Assembly: GCA_964204605.1 (NCBI GenBank)
Contig: OZ123195.1
Coordinates: 1,860,001-1,924,000, forward strand
Source of the DNA: UBA961 sp014191195
GTDB lineage: Bacteria; Bacteroidota; Ignavibacteria; Kapaibacteriales; UBA961
DNA length: 64,000 nt
Direction of reading: 5' to 3'
Of the stretch, positions 56,641 to 64,000 are shown in pieces. Numbering within the stretch: position 1 is the first letter of the stretch; every line of letters begins with the position of its first letter. The translations under genes and the position numbers were made by a program. Under the pieces are notes generated by a model, which was not told the origin of the DNA, did no database searches, and was given only the letters and a program-made list of their open reading frames with translations.

Positions 56641-57933
56641 TTATGCTTGATTTTTAGATTTCATCATAGTTAGAATTTCTATTTTTTTCATTTTCTTTAT
56701 AACTTCTGCTAGATAGTGATATTGTTCATCTGTGTTAAAAACTTGAACCGAAATCCTAATCCATATAGTATTAGCAAATGCTATAACAGGTACTTCTATT
56801 GCATACTTTTCCCATAATACATCGTGCAAAGCTTCCGCATATGCTTGATGATCTTGTTTATCTGGCCATAGATGAGAAGGTATTTGCTGTGCTGCTAATG
56901 ATCCAATCATCGAATCTGGAGAAGCCAAAGGAGTATTCCACGCTGAACTTAAAAGATTTCTAATTTCAATTGCTTTTTGAGATTGATATGTTCTTAATGT
57001 TTCTGCCCCAGTAGCAGCATAAAAATCTAAAGCGGTAGAAATACTTAAATATGCACTAAAATCATTGGTTCCTGTCCAATCGAATTCTTGAATATATCCA
57101 AGTAAATATCCATGAGAAATAACAGTAGGATGAGTATCTTTTTGATGTTTGGGATGTGTCCATAAAAAAGCACATCCTTTTGGTGCAAAAAGCCATTTAT
57201 GACAATTCCCAGTATACCAATCAGGTTGTAAATCTTCAATATGAAGATCTATCATTCCAGGTGCATGGGCCCCATCAACAAGAATTGGAATACCTTTGGA
57301 ATGTGCTAATTCAATTATCTGCTTAATTGGAAAAATGATTCCGGATGGTGAAGTAATATGATCGATACATAAAAAAACAGTTTTATCTGTTATAGCTGAT
57401 TCTATTGCTTTAACAATCTGTTGTTCATTCATAATTGGAAAAGGTATAGATGCTTCTATAATTGTAGCATGCGTACAAGAGGCAGCATATAGCAAAGTAT
57501 TTCTTACAGCTCCATATACATGATTAGTAGTCAGAATTTCATCGCCAGCAGACCATTTCATCATTTGTGAGCGAATAACAGCATTCATGCCGGTATTAGC
57601 ATTCTGAACAAAAGCCATAGACGATACATCTGCATGTAAAAAGTTAGCTAATAAGGCCAAAGCACTTCTTTGATAGATAGGAAGTTCTTTTGTCATAAAC
57701 CTGAAGGGCTGCATTTCCATCTTTTCTCGCCAAAATTGCTGAGCTGATAATACAATACGTGGCGTAGCCCCAAAAGATCCATTATTTAAGAAATTGATAT
57801 TGTCTTCTATCAAGAATAATTGTTGAATTCGCTTACTTCCATATTGAGAAGAAGAAAACACAGTTTCTATTCTATGTATTTCAGAATTAATGACTTCAAA
57901 ATCTCTTCCTTTTCTTACATTATTATATGGCAT
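56641..57933 (-). CDS. Aminotransferase class V-fold PLP enzyme (isopenicillin N epimerase-like)
   Basis: 430 residues. NFLNNGSFGATPRIVLSAQQ at the N-terminus and the PLP lysine in GNCHKWLFAPKGCAFL (about residue 244), with LVDGAHAPGMIDLHIEDLQP upstream, match the isopenicillin N epimerase-like branch of the class V fold. It may act on amino acids, as an epimerase, cysteine desulfurase-like or kynureninase-like enzyme; the family assigns no single reaction. An N-terminal extension of about 45 residues precedes the conserved fold. Confidence 0.8.
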   Translation of the reverse strand: MPYNNVRKGRDFEVINSEIHRIETVFSSSQYGSKRIQQLFLIEDNINFLNNGSFGATPRIVLSAQQFWREKMEMQPFRFMTKELPIYQRSALALLANFLHADVSSMAFVQNANTGMNAVIRSQMMKWSAGDEILTTNHVYGAVRNTLLYAASCTHATIIEASIPFPIMNEQQIVKAIESAITDKTVFLCIDHITSPSGIIFPIKQIIELAHSKGIPILVDGAHAPGMIDLHIEDLQPDWYTGNCHKWLFAPKGCAFLWTHPKHQKDTHPTVISHGYLLGYIQEFDWTGTNDFSAYLSISTALDFYAATGAETLRTYQSQKAIEIRNLLSSAWNTPLASPDSMIGSLAAQQIPSHLWPDKQDHQAYAEALHDVLWEKYAIEVPVIAFANTIWIRISVQVFNTDEQYHYLAEVIKKMKKIEILTMMKSKNQA

Positions 57934-57994
57934 TTCATTACCTAATTATATGTTATAGTTTGGGTATATTTGCAAGTAGAATATCAAACGGCTG

Positions 57995-58028
57995 CAAAGC
58001 TACAATTTCATCTCTGTTTTTTTGCAAA
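57995..58028 (-). promoter_or_regulatory. Possible promoter of the class V aminotransferase
   Basis: On the minus strand TTTG (58025-58028), 22 bases, then TAGCTTTG (57995-58002). The spacing is at the long end. A lone TATATTTG (57965-57972, plus) might serve the crotonase in the other direction. Confidence 0.3.
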
Positions 58029-58031
58029 ACA

Positions 58032-58787
58032 ATGAACTTTATTACAATTTCTGAACAAGAAACTATTGCAAGAATTACGCTAAATCGTCCAGAAAAAAGG
58101 AATGCTTTAAACCCATCTGTTCTTAAAGATGTAACAGATGCATTTATTCAATTAGGCAATAGATCTGATATAAAGGTTATTATCTTAGAAGCAAATGGTA
58201 AAGCTTTTTGTGCAGGCGCAGATTTAGAATATCTTGAACATATGTCTACATATTCGATTACAGAAAATTTAGATGACTCACTTCTTTTGCAAAAAACCTT
58301 ACATACCATTTTTACATGTCCAAAACCTGTTATTGCTAAAGTTCATGGAGCCGCTATCGCCGGTGGTTGTGGATTAGCAACAGTTTGTGATTTTATTATT
58401 GCCGGCAAATCTGCATTATTTGGTTATTCTGAAGTGAGAATTGGTTTTATTCCTGCAATTGTAATGGTATATTTAATTAGAAAAATAGGTGATACAAAAG
58501 CAAGACAACTTTTACTATCTGCCGAGAATATAAGTGCTACTGATGCAGAAAAAGTAGGACTAATAACCGAATGTGTTTCTGATGATATGTTAGAAACCAG
58601 AACTATGGAGCTTGCACACATTTTATCTAGTAATAGTTCTTCATCTATGGCTTTAACTAAAGAAATGCTTAATAATTTGCATGGTATGAGCTTAGAATCT
58701 GGTTTACGATATGCTGCTTCTATGAATGCATTTACACGCATGACAGAAGATTGTAAAGCAGGAATACATAATTTTTTACATAAGTAA
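58032..58787 (+). CDS. Enoyl-CoA hydratase/isomerase family (crotonase)
   Basis: 251 residues from MNFITISEQETIARITLNRP at 58032; the frame upstream to 57927 lacks homology. Oxyanion-hole segments KAFCAGADLEYLEHM (about residues 60-74) and GAAIAGGCGLATVCDF, and FGYSEVRIGFIPAIV, are typical crotonase blocks. The Glu of the second catalytic position is kept (SEVRIGF), but the first Glu position (GGCGLA) is Gly, so it may be a methylglutaconyl-CoA hydratase-type or other member rather than a classic beta-oxidation hydratase. Confidence 0.85.
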   Translation: MNFITISEQETIARITLNRPEKRNALNPSVLKDVTDAFIQLGNRSDIKVIILEANGKAFCAGADLEYLEHMSTYSITENLDDSLLLQKTLHTIFTCPKPVIAKVHGAAIAGGCGLATVCDFIIAGKSALFGYSEVRIGFIPAIVMVYLIRKIGDTKARQLLLSAENISATDAEKVGLITECVSDDMLETRTMELAHILSSNSSSSMALTKEMLNNLHGMSLESGLRYAASMNAFTRMTEDCKAGIHNFLHK

Positions 58788-58803
58788 TTTTTTTGGAACT
58801 TTT

Positions 58804-59583
58804 ATGCGTTTTCTATTCGCAATATGTGTTTTTTGTTGCTTTGCATTCATAACAATTCATGCTCAAAATACATCAACTATTTTATTAAAGGGCATCATTC
58901 GTGATATTCAATCAGGAGCTGCAGTTGGGACAGATTATGAAATCACAGATGAAGCGGGCAATAAAGTTGCAAATGCAAAATCTCATCCTAAAACAGGAAT
59001 GTATTCTGCAGCATTAAAACCTGGTGCTTCTTATACGATATTATTTAATGGATTTGATATCGTAAAATCTAGACAAAATATAGTGTTAGAACCTGCTGAA
59101 AAGTATCAAGAAATCACCAAAGATTTCACTGTTCAAAAACTATATACAGGCATGGAATTATATAGCATAAAAGCATTTGAGTATAGCGGAAATACACTAT
59201 CTGCAGAGTCTATTCAAGCATTAAATGATATAAAGGAAATGCTTAAGAAAAACAGAAATCTTAGTATCAATATCACATTATTACCAGATATTACCCCACC
59301 GCCTGTACACATTGCTGCTCCAGTAATAAAATCAAAGAAAAAAGGTAAGAATGAAGTCCCAGTTCCTGTTGCAAGCCCTATTCAAAATCAAAATGTTAGA
59401 AATGAAATAGACCCAACATTAACTGCCTCTAGAGTAGACGCTATAAAATCAATTTTTACTGAAGTGAAAAACCTTGATTCTAAGTTAAAAATTAATACAG
59501 AAAACAGAAATGATCCAAAGCATGATGCATTAAAAAACACTCTTATTATAAGTGTAGGAGAAGTAAAAAGCTTATTTGAATAA
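58804..59583 (+). CDS. Secreted protein of unknown function
   Basis: 259 residues. Signal peptide ends near TIHAQ (about residue 21). The first part (LLKGIIRDIQSGAAVGTDYE, EAGNKVANAKSHPKTGMYSA) looks like a carboxypeptidase-regulatory-like beta-sandwich. A later region, AESIQALNDIKEMLKKNRNL and SRVDAIKSIFTEVKNLD, recalls an OmpA-like C-terminal domain but lacks its key residues, and a Lys/Pro-rich linker (about residues 165-195) lies between. It is 16 bases after the crotonase and ends at a terminator. Not recognised as a known family. Confidence 0.5.
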   Translation: MRFLFAICVFCCFAFITIHAQNTSTILLKGIIRDIQSGAAVGTDYEITDEAGNKVANAKSHPKTGMYSAALKPGASYTILFNGFDIVKSRQNIVLEPAEKYQEITKDFTVQKLYTGMELYSIKAFEYSGNTLSAESIQALNDIKEMLKKNRNLSINITLLPDITPPPVHIAAPVIKSKKKGKNEVPVPVASPIQNQNVRNEIDPTLTASRVDAIKSIFTEVKNLDSKLKINTENRNDPKHDALKNTLIISVGEVKSLFE

Positions 59584-59614
59584 ATATATCCATACATATA
59601 TTGATGTATCATTT

Positions 59615-59645
59615 ATAGGAGACCTTTCAAAGTCTCCTATTTTCA
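59615..59645 (+). terminator. Terminator after the secreted unknown protein
   Basis: 9-bp arms ATAGGAGAC (59615-59623) and GTCTCCTAT (59632-59640), 8-base loop, followed by TTTC and a further T5. The rest of the 191-base spacer to 59774 has a lone TAATTTTG (59728-59735) 40 bases before the next gene. Confidence 0.75.
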
Positions 59646-59774
59646 TTTTTATCAGATCATAATATATTCTTTCATCTTCTTTATGTAAGCTTATTGATAG
59701 GGAAACAATGTAATAATGTAGACATAGTAATTTTGATTTTAAATTATAATTAGTCATCATTAAAGGTTTTCTCT

Positions 59775-61637
59775 ATGAAGAAATTACTGTACTGTGTTTG
59801 TATTGTGTTGTTTGCCTGTTCAGTAAATAATCAGGCTTATTCACAAACAATTTTCCCAGCATTAGATACAAATTTTAATGCAAAAACAATTATTGTCCCT
59901 CAATCACCAATAAGTTCAAAATTGATATTCATTGGTGGAAAAGATACAGTTATTGGAGCGGGTGGAAAGAAAACTCTTGCAAAACAATGGCATGATTTCG
60001 TAGGTTATACTCCTATGAATCTATCAGCACCTAGTGATTCAGCCTGGATTACTATTAATCATGAAATGCGTGTAAAAGATGATATTCTTGGAGATGGTGG
60101 TGGAATGACTGTTTTTAAAGTAAAAAAGCAGTTAAACGGTGATTATATGGTAGATGGTGGCTATAGAAATGTAGATTTCTCTGCAGTTGGAAATACTTTA
60201 GCAAATTGTGGAGGAATTAGCTCTAGAAATGGTAGAATTTGGACAGCTGAAGAATGGGTTCAAGGTTCAAATACAGATATTTCTATTGGGCTTTTACCTA
60301 TAGAAGGTAAAGACACTTCTTTTTCTGCAGCAGGTAAAGGTACAGGCCAATTACCTCTTTCTGGTTATGGGATAAGAGATACTTCAGATTGGACAATTCC
60401 AGCTAATGCTACTTTTGCGGGTAAAAGTGTTAAAAAATTCCAAAACTTTAACTGGTTAGTAGAAATAGATCCAGCTAATGCAAAAGCTATACGCAAGATG
60501 TATAATTGGGGAAGATTCGAGCATGAAGGTGGTGTAGTTATGTCTGATAATAAAACAGTATATCTTACCGATGATGCCCAACCTTCTGTATTCTTTAAGT
60601 TTATTGCTAATGAAATTGGTAATTATAATAGCGGTACTCTTTATGCTTATAAGCAATCTAGTGATGGTAAAAGTGGATCATGGGTAATTATTGAAGAATC
60701 TTTAGATTCTATGTTGCAAACCCGTAATGTAGCTTTACGCAAAGGTGCTACAATGTTTACAAGATTTGAATGGGTTACTGAAATTGATGGCAAAGTATAT
60801 ATTACAGAAACTGGTAGAGATAATTCTGGATCCTTATTTAAAGATGGGATGAAAATTGGTGGTACTCTTGCTAAGCATCTTGCTGACCGTGATATGTATG
60901 AAGGCCCCTTTTCAACAACTGCAGATAAAGTAAAAGATTCAATTATTGTAGATTATTATGGTAGAGTATTAGTATTTGATCCAGCTGATAATTCTATGAA
61001 TATACTATTAGAAGGTGGCAAGGCAAATAATTATGCCACAAACAAAGTTCATTTATCAAATCCTGATGGTTTGGTTGATTGGACGCTAAATGGAAAGAAA
61101 TACTTGATCATTCAAGAAGATTTAAATGGACGCAGCAAAGGTAGAGTAGGTAATCCAGATATTGATGGCTCTGGAAATAGTATTTGTGAATTATATATTT
61201 TGGATATGAGTAAATCTAATCCAACTTTAGATGATTTAAAAAGATTAGCTATTACTCCAAATGGGGCTGAAATTACTGGTGCAATACCTACTCCTGATGG
61301 AAAAGCAATGTTTGTAAATTCTCAGCATCCATCTATTGGAAATACCGGAGATTATGCAAATTCTTGTACTATACTAATTACTGGTTTAGATAAACTTGTT
61401 TCAACAATCTATGAAGACCCAACTTTTAATGATAATTCTGGTTTTGATATTTATCCTAATCCTGCAACAAGAGTTCTTCATTTAAATAGAGAAGAAGACA
61501 TATCAATTTATTCTATTCATGGTGAACGTGTTAAAGTTTCAAGAAACTCAACTTCTATTGATATTTCTGAACTTGTATCTGGTACCTATTTTATTCAAAC
61601 AATTCAAGGCGACATTAGAAAATTGATTATTCAATAA
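59775..61637 (+). CDS. PhoX-like (DUF839) protein with T9SS sorting domain
   Basis: 620 residues. The signal peptide ends near QAYSQ. The main domain resembles the DUF839/PhoX alkaline phosphatase group: WITINHEMRVKDDILGDGGG, the block NWGRFEHEGGVVMSDNKTVY, and GALYAYKQ-like SGTLYAYKQSSDG, plus FEWVTEIDGKVYITETGRDN. In PhoX, acidic residues in such blocks bind calcium and iron; I can see the Glu candidates but cannot confirm the site. The C-terminal 75 residues (FDIYPNPATRVLHLNREEDI, ending IRKLIIQ) are a T9SS type A sorting domain. Confidence 0.8.
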   Translation: MKKLLYCVCIVLFACSVNNQAYSQTIFPALDTNFNAKTIIVPQSPISSKLIFIGGKDTVIGAGGKKTLAKQWHDFVGYTPMNLSAPSDSAWITINHEMRVKDDILGDGGGMTVFKVKKQLNGDYMVDGGYRNVDFSAVGNTLANCGGISSRNGRIWTAEEWVQGSNTDISIGLLPIEGKDTSFSAAGKGTGQLPLSGYGIRDTSDWTIPANATFAGKSVKKFQNFNWLVEIDPANAKAIRKMYNWGRFEHEGGVVMSDNKTVYLTDDAQPSVFFKFIANEIGNYNSGTLYAYKQSSDGKSGSWVIIEESLDSMLQTRNVALRKGATMFTRFEWVTEIDGKVYITETGRDNSGSLFKDGMKIGGTLAKHLADRDMYEGPFSTTADKVKDSIIVDYYGRVLVFDPADNSMNILLEGGKANNYATNKVHLSNPDGLVDWTLNGKKYLIIQEDLNGRSKGRVGNPDIDGSGNSICELYILDMSKSNPTLDDLKRLAITPNGAEITGAIPTPDGKAMFVNSQHPSIGNTGDYANSCTILITGLDKLVSTIYEDPTFNDNSGFDIYPNPATRVLHLNREEDISIYSIHGERVKVSRNSTSIDISELVSGTYFIQTIQGDIRKLIIQ

Positions 61638-61655
61638 TTTTCTAAAACAATATAG

Positions 61656-61692
61656 AACCTGTCTTATAAAAAAATAAGACAGGTTTTTTTTT
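61656..61692 (+). terminator. Terminator after the PhoX-like gene
   Basis: Perfect 11-bp arms AACCTGTCTTA (61656-61666) and TAAGACAGGTT (61675-61685), 8-base loop, then a T run to 61692. It lies just 13 bases before the next start, so the peroxidase must have its own promoter or read-through. Confidence 0.92.
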
Positions 61693-61704
61693 AAGGTAAT
61701 CTGT

Positions 61705-63579
61705 ATGAAATTCTACATTATTCTCGCCCTACTTTTAAGTTGTATTTTATGTACTTCTTTTACTCCCAAAAGTACAAATCCGCTTGATACGATAAGGTTT
61801 GATATCAAACAAGAAACGTATCACATTGTATCTCTTTTAGATGAAATGATTGAAATAGCTGGAAGTTCTAACAAAAAATCAAAACATCAGCAGACAAAAT
61901 TGATACAATTATTAAAAAAAGTGAGAATACATTACAAAACAATAGAGTGGTTGATTTCATATATAGATAATGAATCAGAAAAATTGATTATTGGTCCACC
62001 TTTATCAAAACTAGATGAACATATTCCTTCTACCATTATTCTAGAACCCGAGGGAATTCAAGCTATCGAAGAAATAATTTGCAATGATTTTCGAAACGAA
62101 AATATCTCGACAGTTAAGGCTTTAACTAATCAATTAAAACAACATATATTAGATATTAATGGAAATATTCAAACAGTCTTCATTACAGATAGGGAAATAT
62201 TAGAAGCACTAAGAAACAATATCATTAGAATTTATACAATTGGATTAACTTCTTCTGATTCACCTTGTTTTGATCAACAATTACAAGAAGCAGTACAATC
62301 ATGGAATATAACAGAAAAATATATCTTATTATATATACCAATGATTCAAAATAATCATGATGTACAGAATAAAATAACTAAGATAATAGACAAGGGGGAA
62401 GCATTTTTACATAGATCTAGAACTATAGAAGATTTTGATTATTGGTCTTTTATCTCGCAATATGCAAATCCACTTTATGAGCAGATATTATATCTTCATC
62501 AACAATCTGGTATCGAACTAGATCATGAAGTATCAAGAAGAAACAGAATTATTAATTATGCTGCAAAAACTATATTTCATTCCAATGCAATGAATCCAAT
62601 GGCCTATTCTAGAAATCAATATGAGGTCTTTTCTGATGAAAAAAAGGAATTAGGTAAGATTCTATTTTATGATGTAGCACTTTCTAAAAATTATAAGATG
62701 TCATGTGCTACTTGTCATAATCCCTCAATAGCATTTACAGATGGAGAAATAAAAAGTAAGGGTTCCCTACCAGGTACGCACACTCAAAGAAATTCTCCAA
62801 CTTTGATTAATAGCGCATTATCTACAAAGTATTTTTATGATATGAGCACTTCATATCTAGAAGAACAAATTGAACATGTAGTAAATAATACTATTGAATT
62901 TAATACTGATTATATGGAAATAAGTTCTAGGTTATCACAAAATCAGAACATTAATGAGCTTATGAAAAAGATAGATCCGAAAAGTAGTAATCACACTATA
63001 AGTTCTGGGTTAATTTCATCTGCATTAGCAATGTATATACGCTCATTAATCTCATTTGAATCTCCAGTAGATTCCTTATTAAGAGGTGATACAATTGCTA
63101 ATAATTCTATATTTAACGGTAAGCACCTGAAAAAAGTAAAGGATGGTTTTAATATTTTTATGGGAAAAGCACAATGTGGAACATGCCATTTTCCGCCTAC
63201 ATTTTCTGGTTTAGTACCTCCATTATATAATGATAATGACTCCGAAATCATAGGTGTTCCAAGTCATTCTACTTCAAAACGTTTAGATCCAGATATTGGA
63301 AGAGCAGGTGTTTACAAATATTCATCTATAATTTACAATCATGCTTTTAAAACGCCTGGAATTAGAAATATTACCAAAACTTCACCTTATATGCATAATG
63401 GTGTTTACAAAAGTTTACAACAAGTTGTAGATTTTTATAATAATGGAGGTGGGATTGGACTGGGCATAAAATTATCTAATCAAACATTACCAGCCAATGC
63501 GTTAAATCTAAATAAAAAAGAAAAAGAGAATTTAATACATTTTATGAATGCACTTAATTCTCCAGTTTCTGACTATTAA
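61705..63579 (+). CDS. Di-heme cytochrome c peroxidase family protein with long N-terminal extension
   Basis: 624 residues. An N-terminal signal (a Cys-containing leader, MKFYIILALLLSCILC) leads to an extension of about 290 mostly helical residues without known signature. The CCP/MauG part follows, with heme motif 1 CATCH (about residues 334-338), LGKILFYDVALSKNYKMSCA before it and heme motif 2 CGTCH (about 491-495). TPGIRNITKTSPYMHNGVYK near the end is typical of the family. It could reduce hydrogen peroxide in the periplasm or oxidise another substrate as in MauG. It converges on the AtuA-related gene with an 18-base gap. Confidence 0.85.
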   Translation: MKFYIILALLLSCILCTSFTPKSTNPLDTIRFDIKQETYHIVSLLDEMIEIAGSSNKKSKHQQTKLIQLLKKVRIHYKTIEWLISYIDNESEKLIIGPPLSKLDEHIPSTIILEPEGIQAIEEIICNDFRNENISTVKALTNQLKQHILDINGNIQTVFITDREILEALRNNIIRIYTIGLTSSDSPCFDQQLQEAVQSWNITEKYILLYIPMIQNNHDVQNKITKIIDKGEAFLHRSRTIEDFDYWSFISQYANPLYEQILYLHQQSGIELDHEVSRRNRIINYAAKTIFHSNAMNPMAYSRNQYEVFSDEKKELGKILFYDVALSKNYKMSCATCHNPSIAFTDGEIKSKGSLPGTHTQRNSPTLINSALSTKYFYDMSTSYLEEQIEHVVNNTIEFNTDYMEISSRLSQNQNINELMKKIDPKSSNHTISSGLISSALAMYIRSLISFESPVDSLLRGDTIANNSIFNGKHLKKVKDGFNIFMGKAQCGTCHFPPTFSGLVPPLYNDNDSEIIGVPSHSTSKRLDPDIGRAGVYKYSSIIYNHAFKTPGIRNITKTSPYMHNGVYKSLQQVVDFYNNGGGIGLGIKLSNQTLPANALNLNKKEKENLIHFMNALNSPVSDY

Positions 63580-63597
63580 AATCACAAACAATATACT

Positions 63598-63936
63598 TTA
63601 TTGTAAAAGACTTTGATAGTGTTCAGGTACTTCAATTTCCATTAAAAGCATTGCTGATGCTATTGTTTTACCTTGTGCATCTAATTTAAGTGAAACAGTT
63701 CCACCACCACCTAATGTATCATGTAATACAAAATTGAGTGCCCATAAATTTGGAATTTCATAACGCTCAACTTTACCAAGTGTTAAACCGGTAAAATATT
63801 CTTTGACTTTTTGTTCTGTTAATACTTCTGATAAAAGTGGATACCATTCTTCTTTAAATGCTATTACACCACAATTAGCAGCATTGCCTTTATCGCCACT
63901 TCTGGCATGTGCTATGTTAGAAAGTAAAATTTTCAT
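63598..63936 (-). CDS. AtuA-related small protein
   Basis: 112 residues. SNIAHARSGDKGNAANCGVI at the N-terminus, YEIPNLWALNFVLHDTLGGG in the middle and the DAQGKTIASAMLLMEIEVPE end match the AtuA-related C-terminal domain, found alone or fused to DUF1446/AtuA in acyclic terpene and acyl-CoA metabolism. If an AtuA core gene is the partner it would lie upstream, beyond the right edge. The last 64 bases of the window show no feature. Confidence 0.8.
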   Translation of the reverse strand: MKILLSNIAHARSGDKGNAANCGVIAFKEEWYPLLSEVLTEQKVKEYFTGLTLGKVERYEIPNLWALNFVLHDTLGGGGTVSLKLDAQGKTIASAMLLMEIEVPEHYQSLLQ

Positions 63937-64000
63937 AATATTCTATTCTATTGCAATCATCTATATAATGATTGATAATTATTAAATATAGCCTTCTATC

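Noticed and set aside
57927..58031. An N-terminal extension of the crotonase and of the frames at 5726-5767, 8123-8221, 32956-32982 and 52778-52819
   Set aside because: In each case the extra residues lack family resemblance and overlap a neighbour or begin at a weak start codon; the inner ATG fits family length.
1..64000. tRNA or rRNA genes, insertion sequences, prophage or toxin-antitoxin pairs
   Set aside because: No cloverleaf-like sequences, transposase or integrase motifs, phage genes or small paired frames were recognised in any spacer.

Overview
The window is AT-rich, densely packed bacterial chromosome. Several signs place it in the Bacteroidota/FCB group. Three proteins carry C-terminal type IX secretion (T9SS) sorting domains. 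Ribosomal proteins L36 and S14 are of the cysteine-poor kind, and L17 has a long acidic tail. At least two promoters match the Bacteroidota pattern TTTG-N19-TAnnTTTG exactly. I cannot fix the class; a deep branch such as Kapabacteria or Ignavibacteria is only a guess. No rRNA, tRNA, CRISPR array, insertion sequence or prophage was seen.

Positions 49-21200 (all minus strand) hold one long translation supercluster, read from right to left: fusA (mitochondrial-EF-G1-like) - rpsL - rpsG - second EF-G - tuf - rpsJ - rplC-D-W-B - rpsS - rplV - rpsC - rplP - rpmC - rpsQ - rplN-X-E - rpsN - rpsH - rplF-R - rpsE - rpmD - rplO - secY - map - infA - rpmJ - rpsM - rpsK - rpoA - rplQ, ending at a strong terminator. 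rpsD, normally between rpsK and rpoA, is absent. A consensus promoter lies before the first EF-G and a second likely one before rpsL, both near DnaA-box-like sequences.

Positions 21300-24900 hold a T9SS-exported metalloprotease with a small secreted partner, an acyltransferase and a lipoprotein. Positions 24908-35398 (minus) form an exopolysaccharide operon behind a perfect consensus promoter: rmlB, a UDP-sugar dehydrogenase, wecB, an SLBB/Wza-type exporter, a Wzi-like outer-membrane barrel, a GT2 synthase, the initiating sugar-phosphate transferase and a DPM1-like transferase. A lone crtI phytoene desaturase follows on the plus strand.

Positions 37169-45823 encode a 2884-residue secreted beta-helix protein with a T9SS tail, preceded by a 300-base regulatory region. 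Next come an unknown membrane-anchored protein, scpB, dnaK and hsp20. A 331-base intergenic region full of dyad symmetries separates hsp20 from ispF. Positions 50513-53322 hold ispF, a Gfo/Idh/MocA oxidoreductase, a nitrilase-family hydrolase, an apparently free-standing copy of the N-terminal metal-binding domain of the CcoI copper ATPase, and ccoS. The right end carries a secreted tricorn-type protease, a class V aminotransferase, a crotonase, a secreted protein of unknown role, a PhoX-like T9SS protein, a di-heme peroxidase and an AtuA-related small protein.

The main themes are translation, cell-surface polysaccharide and T9SS-exported surface proteins, and protein quality control. Candidates for something new are the hsp20/ispF control region, the isolated CcoI-N domain next to ccoS, and the giant repeat protein with its own upstream repeats.
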